A DNA stretch of 64,000 nucleotides from positions 1 to 64,000 of the forward strand of contig NZ_KQ758477.1 in assembly GCF_001456955.1 (NCBI RefSeq). Reading direction: 5' to 3'. This stretch comes from Microbacterium enclense (GTDB lineage Bacteria > Actinomycetota > Actinomycetes > Actinomycetales > Microbacteriaceae). The notes under the pieces were generated by a model that searched no databases, was not told the origin of the DNA, and was given only the letters and a program-made list of their open reading frames with translations. Shown piece after piece: positions 6,586 through 14,275 of this stretch. Within the stretch, counting starts at the first letter, position 1, and each line of letters opens with the position of its first letter. Made by a program: the position numbers and the translations under genes.

Positions 6586-7482
6586 TCAGGCGGCGGCGGT
6601 GGTGGTGGCTTCGGCCTCGGGCTGCTCGGTGAGGGCATCGGCCAGGGCGTGCGCTGCGCGCAGCACGTTGGCTGCGGTGGCCTTGATCGTTTCGGCGTCG
6701 CACCTGCTCCACCCGGCGACGTATCCGACGCTGTAGGCGCTGGTGTCGAGTCCGAGAATCCCTGCGACGACGTAGGCGACGCTCTCGGCTTCCGTCTCTT
6801 TGGTGCCCCGGTGCTCGACGTATTCGGCGTGATTTTCCTCGGCGTGCAGCAGAACGTGGGCGGCCTCGTGAAGGGCCGTCTTCGCGCTCTGGGCGGGGGA
6901 GAGGTCGGAATCCAGCACCACGCGGCGGGCCTCGGGGTCGGTATATCCCTGCGTGGCGCCGGGGATGCTTTCGCGCTCGACGGTCCAGCCCTTGCCGGTG
7001 AGGTAGTCCGTCACCGCGTCGAGAATCCCGGCCGGGTCCTCGCCCGTGAGGGGGCGCGCGATGTCGGCGGGGTCGCCCGCCTCGGGGTCGATGAGGTCGG
7101 TCTGTCCCATGTCGAACACGGACACCGGAAAGAACATCGTGCGGCGCTGCTCTTCCTCCTGGCCTGTGGTGGGGTTCTCGACCGTCTCGCGCACGTCGCG
7201 GCCGCCGTAGATGCGGATGCCGCGTTCACCCTTGCGCACCTGGCGGTTGAGCTTCTGCCACGTCCGGTAACCGGCGACGTGGGATGCCTCGGGGCACTGT
7301 CCGAAGATCAACAACAGATTGTTGATGCTGTAGCGGTGGAACGCTTTGGTGAAGTCGAGGAACCGCGCCCACGCCTCGGAATCGCGCAGCGCTTCGACCT
7401 GCTCCGCGATCTGCGCTTGCAGCCCCTCGGCCTCGGCGCGACGCTGCTCGGCGGTCTTGGTGCTCTTGACGGTGCGTGCCAT
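6586..7482 (-). CDS. ArdC-like antirestriction / ssDNA-binding zincin protein
   Basis: 298 residues. The N-terminal ArdC-type ssDNA-binding region includes FTKAFHRYSINNLLLIFGQCPEASHVAGYRTWQKL and KGERGIRIYGG. The C-terminal zincin metalloprotease-like domain has the HEXXH motif LHEAAHVLLH at about 205-209. ArdC homologues protect incoming plasmid DNA from restriction and belong to conjugative leading regions. The start at 7482 is preferred to 7683 because of AAAGG upstream, and because the upstream extension is low-complexity and overlaps cassette C. An AATAGAGTTGTT motif is 23 bases upstream. Confidence 0.88.
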   Translation of the reverse strand: MARTVKSTKTAEQRRAEAEGLQAQIAEQVEALRDSEAWARFLDFTKAFHRYSINNLLLIFGQCPEASHVAGYRTWQKLNRQVRKGERGIRIYGGRDVRETVENPTTGQEEEQRRTMFFPVSVFDMGQTDLIDPEAGDPADIARPLTGEDPAGILDAVTDYLTGKGWTVERESIPGATQGYTDPEARRVVLDSDLSPAQSAKTALHEAAHVLLHAEENHAEYVEHRGTKETEAESVAYVVAGILGLDTSAYSVGYVAGWSRCDAETIKATAANVLRAAHALADALTEQPEAEATTTAAA

Positions 7483-7504
7483 GTTCGGAACCTTTCGTGC
7501 CGGT

Positions 7505-7516
7505 AATAGAGTTGTT
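7505..7516 (+). promoter_or_regulatory. AATAGAGTTATT-type motif
   Basis: AATAGAGTTGTT, one mismatch from the core, preceded by CGGT. Only 23 bases separate it from the ardC-like ATG, so it must overlap the promoter or 5' end of the transcript. Confidence 0.5.
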
Positions 7517-7732
7517 TCCTGCTCATCCCCCTCACGTTTTTTGCCGTGAAGGCGGTTTCCCGCCTTAGCAACCGGAGGGCGCAGTGCAACCCGAAGGGCG
7601 GGGGAGGAGAGAGTTTCGGCGCGAAATAAGGGAGCGTAGCGACCGCGTGCCGAAAGTCTCGGGGGAGCCGGTGGCGCAGCCACTTGAACGAAGCCCGGAG
7701 GTAGCTACGACCGGAGCGCAGCGGAGGGAGCC

Positions 7733-7776
7733 GCCGAAGGCTTCACGGCAAAAGAACGGGCCGAAGGCCCTCGCAG
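7733..7776. repeat. 44-bp direct repeat, copy 2 (cassette C)
   Basis: Identical to 6034-6077. Both copies are followed by a GG(C/T)CGG-CT(C/T)CG-hairpin and a GGCGGCTCCGTCCGCC hairpin, so the similarity extends as structure beyond the identical block. Confidence 0.85.
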
Positions 7777-7854
7777 CCGGTCGGCTTCGTCCGACCGTCC
7801 GCTACCGGAGGCGGCTCCGTCCGCCGCCGGCTCCCGCGGAGGTTACACGACCCC

Positions 7855-7866
7855 AATAGAGTTATT
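7855..7866 (+). promoter_or_regulatory. AATAGAGTTATT motif
   Basis: Exact copy, followed by ACCGGTATAACCGG, at the outer end of cassette C just downstream of the reductase gene stop. No gene starts immediately leftwards of it, so it would control transcription through cassette C towards the ardC-like gene. Confidence 0.5.
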
Positions 7867-7898
7867 ACCGGTATAACCGGCCTAGCGATTCGGCGGGC

Positions 7899-9044
7899 TC
7901 AGCGTGAAAGCAGGGCTACGGCTCGGCGCACGAAGCGGTGGCGGAATGCGCGGGCCAGGTTGGTGTCGCCGTTGCAGAACCGAAAGAAGTAGCTGGCACC
8001 GACACGGGAGCGAGCCGTGAAGAACTGCACCAGCGCGGAACGCTTCTCGAAGAACCGCAGGAACGCCGACCCGGCGCTGATTTCCGGTTCGAGCTCGCGC
8101 GTGATCTGCGCCGAGTAGCCGGTTAGCGCCGCGTCGTCGCCGCCGATGAACGCCGCGGCCGCGGCGCCCGCCCAGGTGCCCGATCGGAGAGCGAAGCTGA
8201 TGCCTTCGCGCGTCCACGGCTCGAGCAGGCCGGCCGTCTCGCCGGCCACGATGACGTGTCCGCGGACGGACGGCGTGCCGACCCGCCGCCATTGGGTGAG
8301 GTGTCCGCTGTCGTGCAGCGGGGGAGTGTTCGCCATACCGAGGCGGGAGAGCCACTGATCCAGGTACTCGCGGGTGTGCGGAGCATTGCCCTTGGCCTCG
8401 ATGACGCCGACCGTGAGGGAGTCCTTCTTCGGGAACACCCATGCGTAGGTGCCGGGTCGCGGACCCCAGTCGAGCAGGGCGGTAGTGCGCCATTGCTCGC
8501 CGGCGGGCATCGGGATCTCTGCCTCCAGGCCGAGGTCGGCCTGTTCGATTTCGACGCCGACGTATCGCCCGATCCGGCCACCGGAGCCGTCCGCCCCAAC
8601 GACGACCTGGGCGGTGAACGTCTCTTTGTCCGTGGTGAGGGTCACGATGCCGTCGTTCTCGCTGACGGCGCGGACGTTCACGCCGTCGCGGAACTCGGCG
8701 CCGGCAGCCTTGGCGGCGTCGACGTTCTGCTGGTCGAACGTCTCCCGCTGCACCATTGCCAGGGAGGCGTTCGGGCCGAAGCGGCGGGTGATGCGGCCCA
8801 TGTTGCGGGAGAACCCCACGGCGTTGATGCGGCGATCGACGTCGTAGGTGACTCCGGGCGCGAGGTAGTTGCGAGAGGTGCCGATGAGGCCGCCGCCGCA
8901 CGTCTTGTAGCGAGGGAACCGGGCCTTATCCAGCAGAAGGACACGAGCGCCGTTCTCGGCGGCGACGCGGGCGGCGGTGGCTCCTGCCGGCCCTGCACCC
9001 ACGACAACGACGTCCCAGCGGTTGTCGGAGGTCTCCTGTGTCAT
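7899..9044 (-). CDS. geranylgeranyl reductase family FAD-dependent oxidoreductase
   Basis: 381 residues. The N-terminal FAD-binding Rossmann motif VVVVGAGPAGATAARVAAENG is followed by LLDKARFPRYKTCGGGL (a signature of the geranylgeranyl reductase/GGR group), the VVVGADGSGGRIG motif and VRGHVIVAGETAGLLEPWTREGISFA near the C-terminal third. The family reduces isoprenoid double bonds or oxidises small aromatic substrates; the substrate here is unknown. The start at 9044 is inferred from the dinucleotide fold position; its ribosome site is weak. It diverges from the protease operon and is an unusual metabolic gene among plasmid functions. Confidence 0.82.
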   Translation of the reverse strand: MTQETSDNRWDVVVVGAGPAGATAARVAAENGARVLLLDKARFPRYKTCGGGLIGTSRNYLAPGVTYDVDRRINAVGFSRNMGRITRRFGPNASLAMVQRETFDQQNVDAAKAAGAEFRDGVNVRAVSENDGIVTLTTDKETFTAQVVVGADGSGGRIGRYVGVEIEQADLGLEAEIPMPAGEQWRTTALLDWGPRPGTYAWVFPKKDSLTVGVIEAKGNAPHTREYLDQWLSRLGMANTPPLHDSGHLTQWRRVGTPSVRGHVIVAGETAGLLEPWTREGISFALRSGTWAGAAAAAFIGGDDAALTGYSAQITRELEPEISAGSAFLRFFEKRSALVQFFTARSRVGASYFFRFCNGDTNLARAFRHRFVRRAVALLSR

Positions 9045-9180
9045 GGGGAAAAAGTCTATGACGGCGCGCCTCGACGGGCCTCGCCGCGGCGCGGCGGGGC
9101 GCTGGACACGGCGGACGCTCGGGCCGAAAACACCGCACGTTGCGAACTTTCCCAGGCTTCTGGCAGACCGGCCCGATCGC

Positions 9181-9194
9181 CTAGGCATGACTAT
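9181..9194. promoter_or_regulatory. 14-bp operator CTAGGCATGACTAT
   Basis: Close match to the palindrome CTAGGCATGCCTAG. It abuts a TATAAAAT -10-like sequence, about 60 bases upstream of the ImmA/IrrE gene, so a bound protein would block that promoter. Other copies are at 11308-11335, 32742 and 35688. Confidence 0.6.
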
Positions 9195-9253
9195 AAAATC
9201 TTCGAGTTGCTGGCCGGGGGGCGCAGCAATGGACACGGAGCGAGGAAGGTCAG

Positions 9254-9766
9254 ATGAAGCACCGCGAGCGGAGAGCGGCAGCACTGCAACTCGTGAAGGA
9301 TCGAGGCATCCCCGACACTCTCAGCTTCGCGGAGCTGGTGAAGCTGGTCGAGGGATACCGGGGCACGACGATCAAATTCAAGCAGGACCCGCGGCTGAAT
9401 GGGCAGCGCGTGTGTGGTGCGTGGACCGGCGATCCGGTCAACCGGATCGACACCATTCACGTCCCCGCTGACGCGAAGATCGAAATGCAGCTGTTCATTG
9501 GCGCACACGAACTCGGACACATGCTGGACGAGGAAGTGGGCCGTGAAACACGGCTGGGTGATGACCCCCGCGTCAAGGAATTTCTGGCATCCGTGCTCAA
9601 CCCCGATCGGATGATCCCCTACGCCTTCCAGGGCATCGACGACCTCAGCAATGAGCGCGAAGCGCGCGCCGAGGCGATCGGTGACCTGCTCGTTCTGCGC
9701 GTCCTCCGCGGACGCCGGCAGAGCACCACGCGCGATTTCAAGTTTGAGCAAGTGTTCGCGGGATGA
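9254..9766 (+). CDS. ImmA/IrrE-type metallopeptidase
   Basis: 170 residues. The zinc protease motif GAHELGHMLDEE (H85-E86-x-x-H89) lies mid-protein, and a downstream NEREARAEAIGD acidic helix could give the third ligand. This matches the ImmA/IrrE fold. In known mobile elements such proteases cleave an XRE repressor to switch on excision or transfer. The ribosome site is GAGGAAGG. Its stop overlaps the start of the next gene (ATGATG), so the three genes 9254-11294 form a translationally coupled operon. Confidence 0.82.
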   Translation: MKHRERRAAALQLVKDRGIPDTLSFAELVKLVEGYRGTTIKFKQDPRLNGQRVCGAWTGDPVNRIDTIHVPADAKIEMQLFIGAHELGHMLDEEVGRETRLGDDPRVKEFLASVLNPDRMIPYAFQGIDDLSNEREARAEAIGDLLVLRVLRGRRQSTTRDFKFEQVFAG

Positions 9767-10836
9767 TGACCTTTCTCGACGCAGTGGCGGCGGTGTTGCG
9801 GTGGCTGGTCGAGAGCCCTGTAGATGCCATCACCATCGTTGTGGCGACGGTGGCCTCTGTGTCGGTACTGCGCAAGAAGATGCGGGAGCGGCGTTCTATG
9901 CTGCCCTCCGGCGTCCTGTTGTGGTCGGCCGCGTGCATCCTGCAAATCCACGTCGTCTACGACTTCATCGACCCCCTGCTGGGCGGCTCGAACGTCACGA
10001 ACTTGCTCTATCGGATTCTCGTCACCGCGGCGCTGGGATGCCTCGAAGTCATGGTGATTCGCGCCACCAAAGGCCGCGGCACGCCCTGGGAAGCCCTCGT
10101 CGCCGCCGTCGTCGTCGCGATGATCGCGCTGCAAACCCTGATCTTCGCTGTCAACTCATGGCCGGTCACCGACACGTATCTCTCGGAAGACGGCGGAGAA
10201 ATTGGCCGCGAGCTGTTCTGGAACGTGATGCCGCTGTGCATCGGCGTGTTTTCGGTGCACGTGATCCTCACCGTGGGTGCTGAGTGGCGCGCCCATTCGG
10301 TCCGCGCGACGCGGTGGGGACTGGCGCTGATCGGTTTCGCCGCCGCCCTCGACCTGCTGTGGCTGGTGGAGAACTTGGCGACGAGCACGTACCGCGTTCT
10401 CGCGGATAGCAGGTTTTTCCTGGGCCCGAATGGCGATGTCGTCGGGGCACTGCTGGTCGGTACGATGATCGCCTGTACAGGGCTAGGAGTAGCCGTCGGC
10501 TCGGCGGAAAGACTCGTAGACCACCTGTGGATGCGTCTGCTGCTGATTCGGGCGACTCCAACGTGGCACCGCGTCATCAAGTCAGCACCCGAGCTGACGT
10601 TGACGGGTAGTACGGGTTTGGCGAGTTCGCTTCTCACCCTGGAAGTCGAGCACGTCCTTTATCGAAGGTGGAAAGAAATGCTGGACTGCGAAAGAGCGGG
10701 AAAGTTCACCCCCACTGACGCTGAGCGCGGCCTTCTCGAGGAAATCGGACGCACCCTCAGCGGGTCCCCCGCAGAGACGCCCGACCGTGAGCACGCCGGC
10801 CTCAGCGGCCTCCTGACGGCTGGACGAGCATCATGA
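9763..10836 (+). CDS. seven-helix membrane protein, MAB_1171c-like
   Basis: 357 residues. Seven hydrophobic segments can be seen at about 23-38, 49-68, 80-101, 107-130, 152-172, 185-206 and 225-247. They are followed by a ~110-residue cytoplasmic tail containing TWHRVIKSAPEL and LEVEHVLYRRWKEMLD. This layout matches the actinobacterial MAB_1171c-type 'putative transporter' family, often encoded beside ImmA/IrrE peptidases and HTH regulators. No transport motif is visible, and a signal-sensing role is an inference from context. Start and stop overlap both neighbours. Confidence 0.68.
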   Translation: MMTFLDAVAAVLRWLVESPVDAITIVVATVASVSVLRKKMRERRSMLPSGVLLWSAACILQIHVVYDFIDPLLGGSNVTNLLYRILVTAALGCLEVMVIRATKGRGTPWEALVAAVVVAMIALQTLIFAVNSWPVTDTYLSEDGGEIGRELFWNVMPLCIGVFSVHVILTVGAEWRAHSVRATRWGLALIGFAAALDLLWLVENLATSTYRVLADSRFFLGPNGDVVGALLVGTMIACTGLGVAVGSAERLVDHLWMRLLLIRATPTWHRVIKSAPELTLTGSTGLASSLLTLEVEHVLYRRWKEMLDCERAGKFTPTDAERGLLEEIGRTLSGSPAETPDREHAGLSGLLTAGRAS

Positions 10837-11294
10837 GCGATACCGACTGGTACTCCCCGGAGCAGAAGCACGAGCGCGCCGAGCTGGCGCGCAAGCTGAA
10901 CCTGCTCATGGATGTCATCGTTGCCGACGACGGCAAGCCGACGAGCTACCGCGCCCTCGCGACCTTCCTGGAAGCGCGCGGCATCAAGCTCAGCCGCGCC
11001 CGCTGGACCTACATGACGAGCGGCAACCGCTACGTCGTCAACGACCGCAAGCTGCTGACCGGCATCGCCGAGTTCTTCGAGGTCGACCCGAGCTACCTTC
11101 TCGGCTCCAACAACGACGAGATTCCCGCCAAGGTCGAGGCCGCGTTGCAGTTCGTTCGTGCCGAGCGGCTGGGCGCCGTCCGCTTGTTCGCAGCTCGCAA
11201 GCTCGGAGAGGTGTCGCCGGAGACGCTGGCAAAGCTCACCGCGATCTTGGACGAGGCCGCCGAAGAAACCGACCCGAAACCGACCGCCGACTAG
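10833..11294 (+). CDS. EspR-like XRE-type HTH regulator
   Basis: 153 residues. The N-terminal helix-turn-helix (LNLLMDVIVADDGKPTSY, then FLEARGIKLSRARWTYMTSGNRYVVNDRKLL) and the following AEFFEVDPSYLL match the extended HTH of EspR-type regulators. The C-terminal helices (ALQFVRAERLGAVRLFAARKLGEVSPETLAKLTAILDE) correspond to the dimerisation domain. The ATG overlaps the membrane-protein stop (ATGA). It is a good candidate to bind the CTAGGCATGCCTAG sites that flank this operon, thereby regulating itself and the conjugation operon. Confidence 0.78.
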   Translation: MSDTDWYSPEQKHERAELARKLNLLMDVIVADDGKPTSYRALATFLEARGIKLSRARWTYMTSGNRYVVNDRKLLTGIAEFFEVDPSYLLGSNNDEIPAKVEAALQFVRAERLGAVRLFAARKLGEVSPETLAKLTAILDEAAEETDPKPTAD

Positions 11295-11307
11295 TACCGA
11301 ATAACTC

Positions 11308-11335
11308 CTAGGCATGCCTAGCTAGCCATGCCTAG
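11308..11335. promoter_or_regulatory. double 14-bp operator before the conjugation operon
   Basis: CTAGGCATGCCTAG (11308-11321, perfect palindrome) directly abuts CTAGCCATGCCTAG (11322-11335). The pair lies between the HTH regulator stop and the first conjugation gene at 11414. Adjacent sites on the same DNA face fit cooperative dimer binding by a repressor such as the EspR-like protein. Confidence 0.7.
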
Positions 11336-11413
11336 AACTGTTACGCTCGCTCCCGTAGGGCAATAGCGGGGGACCTTCCCGCGCTGTGTCCACAGCGATG
11401 GGAGCGGCATCCG

Positions 11414-11956
11414 ATGGTCCGACTGGGCACAAGTTCGCGGGGGACGGCGGGGGCCGTCCTTGCGATCGCATCGGTGCTGGCGTTGACCAGCTGCGCGGCA
11501 ACGCCGGCGCCCGTCGACGCGGCCGACAGGGGCGCGGCCGTGTCGACGGAGGCCCCGACCCCCGTCGAGTCCGCCACGCCGGAGAGCGACCACGATGAGT
11601 CGATTCCGCACGACCATGACGTCGAGGTGGACCCGAACGCCGACGCCGACGTGACGGAGCTCGCGACTCGTGCGGTGACGTTGTTCTGCCGTCCCTCGCT
11701 CGCCTACGCGACATGGATCGCAGAGCTGTACCCGGTGCTGTCGCAGTCGGCGGCGGTCGCTTACGAAACCGTCGACCCGGCGAACGTGCCGTGCACGAGC
11801 GTCACCGATGCCGCCCGGATTCGCGACATGGACGGCGCCTACACGGCCCGCGTGCTCGTCCCCACGGATGCCGGCGACTACTCGGTGTACGTGCACCGCC
11901 CCCTCGACACCGCCCCGTGGGCCGTCGAACAGATCACCCCCCTGGCATCGGAGTAA
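11414..11956 (+). CDS. secreted lipoprotein, first gene of conjugation operon
   Basis: 180 residues. A signal peptide ends in the lipobox LALTSC (Cys about 27), followed by an Ala/Pro/Asp/His-rich linker and a C-terminal domain (from ~80) containing TLFCRPSLAYATWIAELYPVLSQ, VPCTSV and DAGDYSVYVHRPLDTAPWAVEQI. The end resembles the small NTF2-like extracellular domains of actinobacterial conjugation proteins, but no family is certain. It is followed after 3 bp by the cell-wall hydrolase gene, so it probably works at the donor envelope. Confidence 0.65.
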   Translation: MVRLGTSSRGTAGAVLAIASVLALTSCAATPAPVDAADRGAAVSTEAPTPVESATPESDHDESIPHDHDVEVDPNADADVTELATRAVTLFCRPSLAYATWIAELYPVLSQSAAVAYETVDPANVPCTSVTDAARIRDMDGAYTARVLVPTDAGDYSVYVHRPLDTAPWAVEQITPLASE

Positions 11957-11959
11957 CCG

Positions 11960-13117
11960 GTGGCGAAGGGGGGAGCGGGCGTGCTGGCAGCGGTCATGGT
12001 GCCGGTGCTGGCGATCGCAATGCTGCTGTGGGTGCTGTTCTTCGGCGGCTCGGCCGCCGCGGCGTGCCTGCCGGGCGGGGGACCGGTGAACATTGCCGCG
12101 ATCCCCGCGGATGCCAAGGTCGGTGCGTACGGTCACGACCAGCTCGTGAACGCCGCTGCGATCGTCAACGCGGGCGCTGCGAAGGGCCTCGGCTCGGACG
12201 GCCAGACCCTCGGCGTACAGACGGCGATCGGGGAGTCCTCCCTGGTGAACATCGACTACGGCGACAACGCGGTCAACCCGGACGGGTCGATCGCTGACTC
12301 GATCGGTCTGTTCCAGCAGCAGTCCAGCTGGGGCACCGTCGAAGAGCGCATGAACCCGACGACCTCGGCGGGCTTCTTCTACGACCGTCTCGTGAAGGTC
12401 GAGGGGTGGCAGGCGATGGAGCCCTCCATCGCGATCAACAAGGTGCAGCGCAACTCCGACCCCAACCACTACACGAAGTACCGCGGCGACGCGGTGGCGA
12501 TCATGGCGTACTTCGCCACCCTCGGCGATGGCTCGGCTACGCCCGGCGCGACGACGCCGGCGTCGACGTCGACGGCGACGCCGGCCCTCGTCGCCGCGGG
12601 GTGCGCCGCTATCTCCGGCGACTCCCAGGCGCTCGCTCAAGGCCTCGTGAAAGCGATGGAAGAGGGTCGGCTGACCTTCCTCGAGGACCGCTACGCACAG
12701 CAGGTCCGCGACGTCGCCGCGGGCACCGCCTCGGCGGACTGTGGGATCGACCTCCGCATCCTCCAGATCATGACGGTGGCGCTGAACACGTTCGACAAGG
12801 TGGGCGTCTCCGACATCAACCGCAAGTGCACCGGCGAAACCGGATACGGGGCGGGCACCGCCTCATCGCACTACATCGACGGCGGCGGCCACGCGGTCGA
12901 CTTCTACTCCTTCAACGGCACCGCCACCACCGGCTGCGACGCGAACGCACTCAAGCTGCTCGGCGTCCTGGACCCGCAGGTGCCGAACGGCACGCGCGCC
13001 GGCCAGATCCAGTGCCGCTCCGTCACGTACGTGAACATCAGCGGGTTCTACGACCCCGCGACCCACCTGCACATCGACATGGGCTTCACCGACGCCCCTC
13101 TCACAACCACCGGATAA
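11960..13117 (+). CDS. dual-domain cell-wall hydrolase of the transfer apparatus
   Basis: 385 residues from a GTG. An N-terminal membrane anchor (VLAAVMVPVLAIAMLLWVLFFGG) is followed by a lysozyme-like/transglycosylase-like region (AAAIVNAGAAKGLGSDGQTL, AIGESSLVNIDYGDNAVNPDGS, SIGLFQQ with a catalytic Glu candidate). A linker rich in Ala/Thr then leads to a C-terminal domain with SSHYIDGGGHAVDFYSF and HLHIDMGF, resembling M15-type peptidases (SxH...D...HxH). It would open peptidoglycan to let the conjugation channel through, as VirB1/Orf14-like proteins do. Confidence 0.75.
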   Translation: MAKGGAGVLAAVMVPVLAIAMLLWVLFFGGSAAAACLPGGGPVNIAAIPADAKVGAYGHDQLVNAAAIVNAGAAKGLGSDGQTLGVQTAIGESSLVNIDYGDNAVNPDGSIADSIGLFQQQSSWGTVEERMNPTTSAGFFYDRLVKVEGWQAMEPSIAINKVQRNSDPNHYTKYRGDAVAIMAYFATLGDGSATPGATTPASTSTATPALVAAGCAAISGDSQALAQGLVKAMEEGRLTFLEDRYAQQVRDVAAGTASADCGIDLRILQIMTVALNTFDKVGVSDINRKCTGETGYGAGTASSHYIDGGGHAVDFYSFNGTATTGCDANALKLLGVLDPQVPNGTRAGQIQCRSVTYVNISGFYDPATHLHIDMGFTDAPLTTTG

Positions 13118-13189
13118 CCGGACCCTTTCGGCGCCGCACCGGGCGGCGACGAGAACCCCGCACCACCAACACGAAACGGAGAACAACCC

Positions 13190-13501
13190 ATGTCTGCACT
13201 TTTCGCAGCAAGCGACCTGATCACCGCCGCCGCACCCGCTGTGCTCGCCGGCGTCGTGCCCGACCCGGGCTCGGGCTCCATGCCTCCCGGGTTCGAGGCG
13301 TTCACCACCGTCATGGGCTGGGCCAAGTGGGTCGGCCTCGGCGTCGCCGTGGTCGGTCTGATCATCCTCGGCGTCACCATGACCGTCTCCGCCCGCCGCG
13401 GTGAGGGCGGCGAAATCGGCGGCTGGCTCGGCCGTCTGCTCGTCGGCGTGATCATCGTGTCGGCGGCGTTCACGATCGTCGGCTTCTTGATGGGCGCGTA
13501 G
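13190..13501 (+). CDS. small two-helix membrane protein, VirB2/TrbC-like
   Basis: 103 residues. A signal-like N-terminus is followed by two transmembrane helices (about 45-65 and 82-101) separated by a short basic loop (SARRGEGGEIGG). Size, topology and place before the VirB8- and VirB6-like genes match VirB2/TrbC-like subunits or the PrgI/TcpE group; sequence alone cannot decide. Preceded by ACGGAGAAC. The VirB6-like protein downstream repeats the same MSVRRRHGDGEAHMGR-like loop, suggesting a shared ancestry. Confidence 0.6.
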   Translation: MSALFAASDLITAAAPAVLAGVVPDPGSGSMPPGFEAFTTVMGWAKWVGLGVAVVGLIILGVTMTVSARRGEGGEIGGWLGRLLVGVIIVSAAFTIVGFLMGA

Positions 13502-13543
13502 CGTCCCGGAGGAAAGCCACCGATCAACGAAAGGCACGACGTC

Positions 13544-14275
13544 ATGAGCGACACAGAATCCCGCAACCCCTTCACCAGCAAAGGTTTCATCTTCGGAGCG
13601 ATCATCTTCGGAGTCCTCGTGCTGGCGGCGATTCTGCTCGCTGTCACGTCCCTCGGCGGTGGTGGCGGGCAGAGCGCGCCCGCCACCACCGCAACGCCGA
13701 GCACGGCCGCAACGGCGGATGCCGTCAGGGGTGACGCGGAGAGCGTCTGCGGCCTCCCCGGCTACGACGAGAGCGGCACCCTCAGCACCGCTCCCACGAC
13801 GAACTGGACCATTGTCGGCACAATGGCCGCTCCCTCGGCGGACGCGACCGGCCCGGGCGTGATCGAAGACGACGGGCTGCGCAGCTGCTACGCCCACACG
13901 GTCGAAGGCGCGCTCTTCGCCGTGGCGAACCTGTGGGCGATGGGCACGGACGGCCGCCTGGTCTCGGCTGTGCTCGAGCGACAGACGGTACCCGGAGCCG
14001 GTCGTGACGCCGCTATCGCCGCGGCGGTCCCGCAGAGCAACACCGGCGGCAGCGTGCAGATCGTGGGCTTCCGCGTGAGTTCCTACACCGCGGCCGAAGC
14101 CACGATCGACATCGCTTTCCGCACGAACACCAACCAGCTTCTTAGCTTCCCCGCTCCCGTGCAGTGGGTCGACGGCGACTGGAAATCGGTCCTCACCGAC
14201 GCCGGTCAGCCCCCGTTCCGTCCGTCAGCGCTCACCAGCCTTGGCGGCTATATCCCTTGGGCAGGTACCGAATGA
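13544..14275 (+). CDS. VirB8/TcpC-like conjugation protein
   Basis: 243 residues: short cytoplasmic N-terminus, one transmembrane helix (about 17-37, FIFGAIIFGVLVLAAILLAV), an Ala/Thr linker, then a ~160-residue extracellular alpha+beta domain (CYAHTVEGALFAVANLWAMG, VQIVGFRVSSYTAAEATIDIAFRT, PVQWVDGDWKSVL) of the NTF2-like type used by VirB8 and TcpC. It would form the scaffold of the channel. Its stop overlaps the next start (ATGA). Confidence 0.65.
   Translation: MSDTESRNPFTSKGFIFGAIIFGVLVLAAILLAVTSLGGGGGQSAPATTATPSTAATADAVRGDAESVCGLPGYDESGTLSTAPTTNWTIVGTMAAPSADATGPGVIEDDGLRSCYAHTVEGALFAVANLWAMGTDGRLVSAVLERQTVPGAGRDAAIAAAVPQSNTGGSVQIVGFRVSSYTAAEATIDIAFRTNTNQLLSFPAPVQWVDGDWKSVLTDAGQPPFRPSALTSLGGYIPWAGTE

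Larger units (their letters stand above)
7517..7898 (-). promoter_or_regulatory. hairpin-rich non-coding cassette C
   Basis: About 380 bases without a gene. CGTTTTTTGCCGTGAAGGCGG (from 7535) leads into AAGGCGG-TTTC-CCGCCTT; its inverted partner CTTCACGGCAAAAG is at 7741. Then come GGGCC-GAA-GGCCC, GGTCGG-CTTCG-TCCGACC and GGCGG-CTCCGT-CCGCC hairpins, and an AATAGAGTTATT motif at 7855. It shares a 44-bp identity with cassette B and is upstream of the ardC-like gene. Confidence 0.5.
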
